This document shows positions 6,541-9,805 of a DNA stretch of 9,805 nt, one piece after another. The translations under genes were made by a program, and so were the position numbers. The stretch covers positions 1 to 9,805 of the forward strand of contig CAYXFH010000112.1 of NCBI GenBank assembly GCA_964464245.1, given 5' to 3'. The stretch comes from JAPLHV01 sp964464245. Its GTDB lineage: Bacteria > Caldisericota > JANLFM01. The first letter of the stretch is position 1; each line of letters starts with the position of its first letter. The notes beneath the pieces are model-generated. The model worked only from the letters and a program-made list of their open reading frames with translations, was not told where the DNA came from and did no database searches.

Positions 6541-6567
6541 GTAGACAGCCTGCGGCAGCAGGTCTAC
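6541..6567. repeat. Hairpin carrying a partial copy of the dispersed repeat
   Basis: GTAGA (6541-6545) pairs with TCTAC (6563-6567), and CCTGC (6549-6553) pairs with GCAGG (6558-6562) around a GGCA loop; three bases bulge on the left side. The sequence AGCC-TGC-GGCAG-CAG within it follows the first two thirds of the 23-nt dispersed repeat, while the GTTCTGTG tail is degraded. It lies 22 bases upstream of the small minus-strand gene, so it would fall in that gene's leader or promoter. Confidence 0.6.
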
Positions 6568-6625
6568 TAAAAAGACAATATCGAGCGTCCCTTTATTCCC
6601 ATCGGCAATTCATGATAAGAGGGGC

Positions 6626-6656
6626 TTGACTCTCCCCTAGGGGGAGGGTCTAGGCT
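6626..6656 (+). promoter_or_regulatory. MerR-type promoter and operator (19-bp spacer with dyad)
   Basis: TTGACT (6626-6631, -35) and TAGGCT (6651-6656, -10) are separated by exactly 19 bp, the over-long spacing that MerR-family activators correct by distorting the DNA. A dyad fills the spacer: GACTCTCCCC (6628-6637), TAG, GGGGAGGGTC (6641-6650), with a single mismatch between arms. It lies 43 bases upstream of the merR-like start on the same strand, so the regulator most likely controls its own transcription. Confidence 0.9.
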
Positions 6657-6698
6657 GCTCTTACTGAGCCAAGAACACGGGAAGGAAAGGAGCAAAGG

Positions 6699-8009
6699 AT
6701 GAAGATCGGTGACTTCGCCAAGCTGGGCCGGGTATCCATAAAAGCCCTGCGCTACTATGATACATTTGGCCTCTTGCGGCCGGTCCAAATCCAATGGCGG
6801 ACTGGCTACCGTTCCTACTCCCCGGACCAGCTTCTCCGCCTGAACCGTATCCTGGCTCTCTAGATCTGGGCTTCTCCCTCGACGAGATCAAGCGCCTCCT
6901 GAATGACGGGTTGCCGGCGCCCCGACTGCGGGAGATGCTGCATTCGCGACGAGAGGAGATCGCCCGCCAGATCCAAGCCAACCAGGCCACATTGGACCAA
7001 GTGGAGGCCCGTCTCACCCTGATCGAGCGGGAAGGGGCGCTCCCCGCGCGAAGCGCTGCTGAAAGAGGCGCCGCCCACCTGGATTGCCGCTGTAAAGAGT
7101 TCGCTTTCCACCTACGAAGAGGCGGCATCCACCTTCGAAGGCCTTTTCCAAGCCCTGGCGGCCTTCCTCCGCAAGCAGGGGGTACGATCGACAGGGCCGG
7201 CGATGGCCCTCTACCACGAGACCGAGGGACAGGAGGGGATCTCGGTGGAAGCCGCCCTTCCTCTCGCCTCCTCGCTCCCCTCCCGGGGGGAAGTCAGCGT
7301 GCGTCTGTTGGAAGGCGTCGAGAGAATGGCCAGCGTCGTGCACCGTGGCGCCTTCTCCAACCTCTCCGAAGCGTATCATGACCTTTTCCGCTGGGTGGAG
7401 GAGAACGGCTACCTGGCAGCCGGATCGCCTCGCGAGCTATACCTGGAGTTCCAGCCGGGCGGAAACCCGGAGCGTTTTACGACCGAAATCCAACTTCCGG
7501 TCACGAGAAAAAGAAAGGATAGAAAACGGATGGAACCGAAGATCCTGCGAAAAGAGGCTTTTAAAGCGGTCGGCATGAAGTATGTCGGCAAGAATGAAAA
7601 CAACGAGATCAGCCAACTGTGGGACCGCTTCGTCCCCCGCATGCCCGAGATTCGCCGCCTCTCCATGAAAGAGGACTCCTTCGGGCTTTGCTATACCTTG
7701 GTGGACCCCTCTGAGCCAGGCGAATTCTCTTACATCGCCGCTTTAGCAGTTGACCAATTGACGGATATCCCTGACGGGATGGTTGGGGTAGAAGTGCCGG
7801 CTCAGACCTACGCTGTGGCTGAGTCGCACGGCCTGGGGGAAATCGGGCAGACCTACGATTTCCTGATCAAACAATGGCTGCCCACCTCCTCCTTCGAGGC
7901 CGGAAAGGGTCCGGACTTTGAGCTCTATCCAACGGAATTCACTACGGAAGATCCCCATTCCACCTTCTATATCTATTTCCCAATCGTCCCCAAGCCGCCG
8001 GCCGGCTGA
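6699..8009 (+). pseudogene. MerR-family multidrug-type regulator with GyrI-like effector domain(s), two frameshifts
   Basis: The start ATG at 6699 has AAAGGAG (6686-6692) 6 bases upstream. The winged-helix DNA-binding part MKIGDFAKLGRVSIKALRYYD...GYRSYSPDQLLRLNRILAL is followed by an in-frame TAG at 6861. The expected continuation DLGFSLDEIKRLL and the dimerisation coiled coil (EEIARQIQANQATLDQVEARL) lie in the -1 frame (6863 to about 7036). Near the GGGG at 7034-7037 the protein returns to the first frame (RSPREALLKEAPPTWIAAVK) and continues as a BmrR-like GyrI effector-binding domain to about 7505 (EIQLPVTRKRK). No stop follows; the frame runs on through a second GyrI-like domain to TGA 8007-8009. 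As sequenced, the regulator is broken unless the two indels are assembly errors. The one-base losses cancel out, so the corrected protein would be about 436 residues. Confidence 0.85.
7530..8009 (+). CDS. GyrI-like small-molecule-binding domain protein (separate gene or C-terminal fusion)
   Basis: From the ATG at 7530 a 159-residue domain reads MEPKILRKEAFKAVGMKYVGKNENNEISQLWDRFVPRMPEI and ends ...STFYIYFPIVPKPPAG. This is the full length of a stand-alone GyrI-like/effector-binding protein (the AraC-effector-binding, SOUL-like fold that binds cationic or hydrophobic ligands), as in integron Cass2-type proteins. AGAAAGGA at 7511-7518 lies about 11 bases before this ATG, so independent translation is plausible. 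It is also in frame with the upstream MerR/GyrI sequence with no stop between them, so it can instead be read as the second ligand domain of a fused regulator. Either way it belongs to the same transcription unit, which ends at the hairpin at 8048. Confidence 0.85.
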   Translation: MEPKILRKEAFKAVGMKYVGKNENNEISQLWDRFVPRMPEIRRLSMKEDSFGLCYTLVDPSEPGEFSYIAALAVDQLTDIPDGMVGVEVPAQTYAVAESHGLGEIGQTYDFLIKQWLPTSSFEAGKGPDFELYPTEFTTEDPHSTFYIYFPIVPKPPAG

Positions 8010-8047
8010 GGCCCAGCCGCTATCCGGACTGCGAAACCTCATTTTTC

Positions 8048-8085
8048 AAGAAGACTTGGACGCGAGTCCAAGTCTTCTTGTTTAT
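8048..8085 (+). terminator. Hairpin terminator between convergent GyrI and MFS genes
   Basis: A perfect 14-bp stem spans 8048-8061 and 8066-8079 around a GCGA (GNRA-type) tetraloop. The plus-strand continuation GTTTATCTT is T-rich and favours termination of the merR-GyrI unit, 38 bases past its stop. On the minus strand the downstream side is A-rich, so it is a weaker terminator for the MFS gene, although the hairpin begins just after that gene's TAA (8082-8084). Confidence 0.88.
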
Positions 8086-9338
8086 CTTCGCCGTTTTACC
8101 GAACGCTTCTCCCATAGATAGAGCCCGGCCATCATCGCCGCAGCGATCAGGGAGAGAAGAAAAATGAGAGGCCAAGCCCATGATACCCCGTGCGACTGGA
8201 TGAACAGGCCCATCAAGACAGGTCCAGCCACATACCCAACCCCGGGAAAGAGAGCCAGGAGGGCGGTAAAGCGGCCGCGATGAGAGATCGGGGTATGATC
8301 GGCGATATACACGGAGGCATTGGTGGTGGTGAGAATCTCGCCCAGGGTCCAAAGGACCGCTGCCAGCGCAAAGAGGCCGTAGGAACCGGCCAGCGCCAGC
8401 AAACCGAAGCCGAGGGCATAGAAAAGCCCAGCCAGGGCGACGTTCAGCACAGCCGGGACCAGCATCGTCAGGGAGGTTATCAGTGTGGTGGCCAAAACCA
8501 CCACGACCGCACTGACGGTCATCAATGAACCATAGAGAGTCGGTCCGGCTGAGCCAAAGATATAGTTGGCGTAAAGCGGCAAACTGAAGCCGATCTGGCT
8601 GTAGATGAAGGCATAGAGGATCGAGGCCAGGCCAAAGAAGAGGACCGTGGGACGGCGTAGCAGGATGGAAATGGGATGACCCTCCTCGGCTTGCTCGAGG
8701 TTTTCCGGCCGCTGCCGGCTGTCCCTTAGCTCCTCCGCGGTGGGAGTCGTCTCTGGCACGTAGCGGAGGATCAGATAGAGAGAAAGGAATGTGGTCAGGG
8801 CGTCCCCGAGGAAAAGCCATTCAATGTAATGATTGAAGAGGAATCCGGCCACCAAAGGGCCTACGGCGTATCCGATGTTGATACCCAGGTAGAGCAAGGC
8901 AAAGGCCGGCTTGCGATTTTCCGGCCGGCTGAGGTCGGTAGCCATAGCATTGTGCGCGGGTTGGGCGACGGCCCCAAAGAAGTTGGAGGCGATCAAGAGG
9001 AAGGGAACCCAGAGGGAGTTTCCGAGTGCTGCGCAGGGAAGCAGAGCGGCAGCAGCCAACCCTTGCCAAAGGAGAATGGTCTGCCGCCGCCCGTAGCGGT
9101 CGGCCAGCTTTCCCCCCAAGAGGATGCCGGGCCCGGTGGTGAGGACGGCCAGGGTTACCAGAAGCCCTGCCAGGTCATCCCGCAAGCCCAATCGCTGGGT
9201 GAGGAGAAGGGTGAGGAAGGGGTAGACGAACGCCCCCAGGTTGTTGACAACACGGGCAAAAAAGAGCGCCCAGATGCTGCGAGGCAAGCGGCGATAGGCC
9301 GACAGGCTTTGGCCGAGAGCGGCGCCTAGTTGTGACAC
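8082..9338 (-). CDS. MFS transporter, DHA1-like (drug:proton antiporter) family
   Basis: A 418-residue, highly hydrophobic protein with 12 predicted membrane helices in two halves joined by a charged loop (about residues 195-225, ETTPTAEELRDSRQRPENLEQAEEGHP). Motif A is clear: GGKLADRYGRRQ at 75-86 between helices 2 and 3. GINIGYAVGPLVAG at 152-165 corresponds to antiporter motif C in helix 5, and its GP step points to an exporter rather than an importer. The substrate is unknown; multidrug or small-molecule efflux driven by protons is likely. Translation appears to start at GTG 9336-9338, the only start in frame after an upstream TGA. No Shine-Dalgarno is evident, so the start is uncertain. 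It is convergent with the merR/GyrI unit, a suggestive neighbour, but it does not share its promoter. Confidence 0.93.
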   Translation of the reverse strand: MSQLGAALGQSLSAYRRLPRSIWALFFARVVNNLGAFVYPFLTLLLTQRLGLRDDLAGLLVTLAVLTTGPGILLGGKLADRYGRRQTILLWQGLAAAALLPCAALGNSLWVPFLLIASNFFGAVAQPAHNAMATDLSRPENRKPAFALLYLGINIGYAVGPLVAGFLFNHYIEWLFLGDALTTFLSLYLILRYVPETTPTAEELRDSRQRPENLEQAEEGHPISILLRRPTVLFFGLASILYAFIYSQIGFSLPLYANYIFGSAGPTLYGSLMTVSAVVVVLATTLITSLTMLVPAVLNVALAGLFYALGFGLLALAGSYGLFALAAVLWTLGEILTTTNASVYIADHTPISHRGRFTALLALFPGVGYVAGPVLMGLFIQSHGVSWAWPLIFLLSLIAAAMMAGLYLWEKRSVKRRR

Positions 9339-9442
9339 GGAATAGGAGGACCACCTTCTCTGGCACGAAGCGGGGCATCACAAAACGCTGCCTCGAGTGA
9401 CGGGAAGGGACGAGTCGGAGTGGAAGACATGGTGCTATTTTA

Positions 9443-9465
9443 CACAGAACTTGCTGCCTCAGGCT
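9443..9465 (-). repeat. Distant full-length copy of the 23-nt dispersed repeat
   Basis: Read on the minus strand, this is AGCC, TGA, GGCAG, CAA, GTTCTGTG: the same length and invariant blocks as the copies at 5229, 5456 and 5510, differing only in the two three-base variable slots. It lies within an imperfect inverted repeat with CTTG/CAAG ends (9450-9471), upstream of the MFS gene and next to the tandem array. Confidence 0.7.
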
Positions 9466-9481
9466 GTCAAGTAGATAAGCA

Positions 9482-9562
9482 GTCTAGTGGTTAAGTAGGT
9501 CAGTGGTTAAGTGGGTCAGTGGTTAAGTGGGTCAGTGGTTAAGTGGGTCAGTGGTTAAGTGG
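9482..9562. repeat. Tandem array of a 16-bp unit (GTCAGTGGTTAAGTGG)
   Basis: Four identical 16-bp units run from 9499 to 9562 (9499, 9515, 9531, 9547). They are preceded by one variant 17-bp unit at 9482-9498 with an extra T and an A for G near its end. The last unit's TTAAGTG (9555-9561) is mirrored by CACTTAA at 9589-9595. The unit is AT-richer than the neighbouring genes. It has no dyad of its own and no spacers, so it is a minisatellite-like array and not CRISPR. Function is unknown; slippage in copy number between strains is expected. Confidence 0.93.
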
Positions 9563-9701
9563 GGCGCTTCTTCACTTATTTACTTGATCACTTAATTGCT
9601 ATTTGATGATGATGCTGGCGCAGGCGAACATGCTGTTAGAATCAGGAGGATTATTCTTCGCTCAAGGAAAGGCGCAGACAATACGAGATGGAGGGGCAAT
9701 G

Positions 9702-9805
9702 ATGATCCAGCGGGAACGAGTGATTCAAGAATTCCAGGAGCTGACGCAGATACGTTCAGCCACGCACTGCGAACGCAGGCTGGCCGATGTATTGAAAGCA
9801 CGCTT
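9702..9805 (+). CDS. M20-family peptidase, peptidase T-like (3' end cut by window)
   Basis: Only the first 34 residues are present: MIQRERVIQEFQELTQI, then RSATHCERRLADVLKAR. The pattern of a short N-terminal helix, LVQI-like segment, a Ser-containing turn, ER..ADVL and a basic helix is the start of M20 di-zinc aminopeptidases of the PepT/tripeptidase group, which typically read INRERLL..FLELVQIDS..ERE.ADVLK. The zinc ligands would lie outside the window. GGAGGGG at 9690-9696 is best spaced for the ATG at 9702; the adjacent ATG at 9699 would simply add one Met. A TGTTAGAAT extended -10-like sequence at 9634-9642 could drive it, without a -35. Family assignment from so short a piece is reasonable but provisional. 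Confidence 0.7.
   Translation, partial: MIQRERVIQEFQELTQIRSATHCERRLADVLKAR

Larger units (their letters stand above)
9339..9698. other. Intergenic stretch with repeats, divergent MFS and peptidase genes
   Basis: This 360-bp region carries a full-length repeat copy (9443-9465, minus), a 16-bp tandem array (9482-9562) and two CACTTA motifs (9573-9578, 9589-9594) that mirror the array unit. On the minus strand TTGACA (9465-9470) and TAAAAT (9437-9442) are good hexamers but are 22 bp apart, too far for a normal promoter; both overlap the repeat copy. From 9339 to 9436 I see nothing recognisable, and the plus-strand frame open from 9606 lacks a ribosome-binding site. Confidence 0.55.

Noticed and set aside
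6861..7037. Programmed ribosomal frameshifting in the merR-like gene
   Set aside because: No slippery heptamer or stimulatory pseudoknot is apparent, and two opposite shifts would be needed. Indels are the simpler explanation.
9437..9470. TTGACA/TAAAAT promoter for the MFS gene
   Set aside because: The hexamers are 22 bp apart, beyond even the MerR-type 19-20 bp spacing, and both overlap the dispersed repeat, so the match may be incidental.
9499..9562. CRISPR or replication iterons for the 16-bp tandem units
   Set aside because: The units abut without spacers, so it is not CRISPR. No replication initiator gene or AT-rich unwinding region is nearby to support iterons.
9606..9698. Upstream extension of the peptidase gene from ATG 9606
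   Set aside because: The frame is open, but there is no ribosome-binding site at 9606. The internal GGAGGGG at 9690-9696 and M20 family alignment place the start at 9699 or 9702.

Overview
The window looks like a bacterial chromosome segment, most likely from Chloroflexota (Anaerolineae-like). The pointers are indirect: the groES-groEL pair, a eukaryote-like prohibitin/SPFH protein, an orphan type IV pilin-like protein, GC-rich coding with abundant G/C-rich palindromes, and a GTAGGGGC...GCCCCTAC inverted repeat of a kind I associate with that phylum. No rRNA, tRNA, phage module, CRISPR array or intact transposase is visible.

Layout. 1-1980: the 3' part of groES, then complete groEL and a strong intrinsic terminator. 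1992-4076: two divergent genes, an orphan prepilin (minus strand, apparently leaderless) and an M24 Xaa-Pro dipeptidase/aminopeptidase-like enzyme. 4077-4220 holds palindromic elements. 4221-5162: a prohibitin-family membrane protein. 5163-5759: a gene-free, repeat-rich stretch with structured repeats flanking a possible decayed REP-associated transposase. 5760-6519 (minus): a NUDIX hydrolase preceded by a small frame-disrupted gene. 6626-8009 (plus): a textbook MerR-type promoter with a 19-bp spacer, driving a MerR-family regulator that carries two compensating frameshifts and then reads without a stop into a second GyrI-like ligand-binding domain. 8048-8079: a 14-bp GNRA-capped hairpin terminator. 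8082-9338 (minus): a DHA1-like MFS exporter, convergent with the regulator. 9339-9698: an intergenic stretch with another copy of the dispersed repeat and a 16-bp tandem array. 9702-9805: the start of an M20/peptidase T-like gene that runs off the window.

How the genes relate. Most units are housekeeping or stand-alone: chaperonin, peptidases, membrane organisation and nucleotide clean-up. The regulator/GyrI/MFS block reads like a multidrug-sensing and efflux locus, although the exporter is convergent with the regulator rather than sharing its promoter.

The least expected structure is a dispersed 23-nt repeat of pattern AGCC-N3-GGCAG-N3-GTTCTGTG. It occurs four times with full length and at least twice in partial form across 4.2 kb, always between genes and mostly inside larger inverted repeats. 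The other notable points are three frame disruptions clustered in about 600 bp and the tandem GyrI architecture. I found no clearly new multi-gene system.
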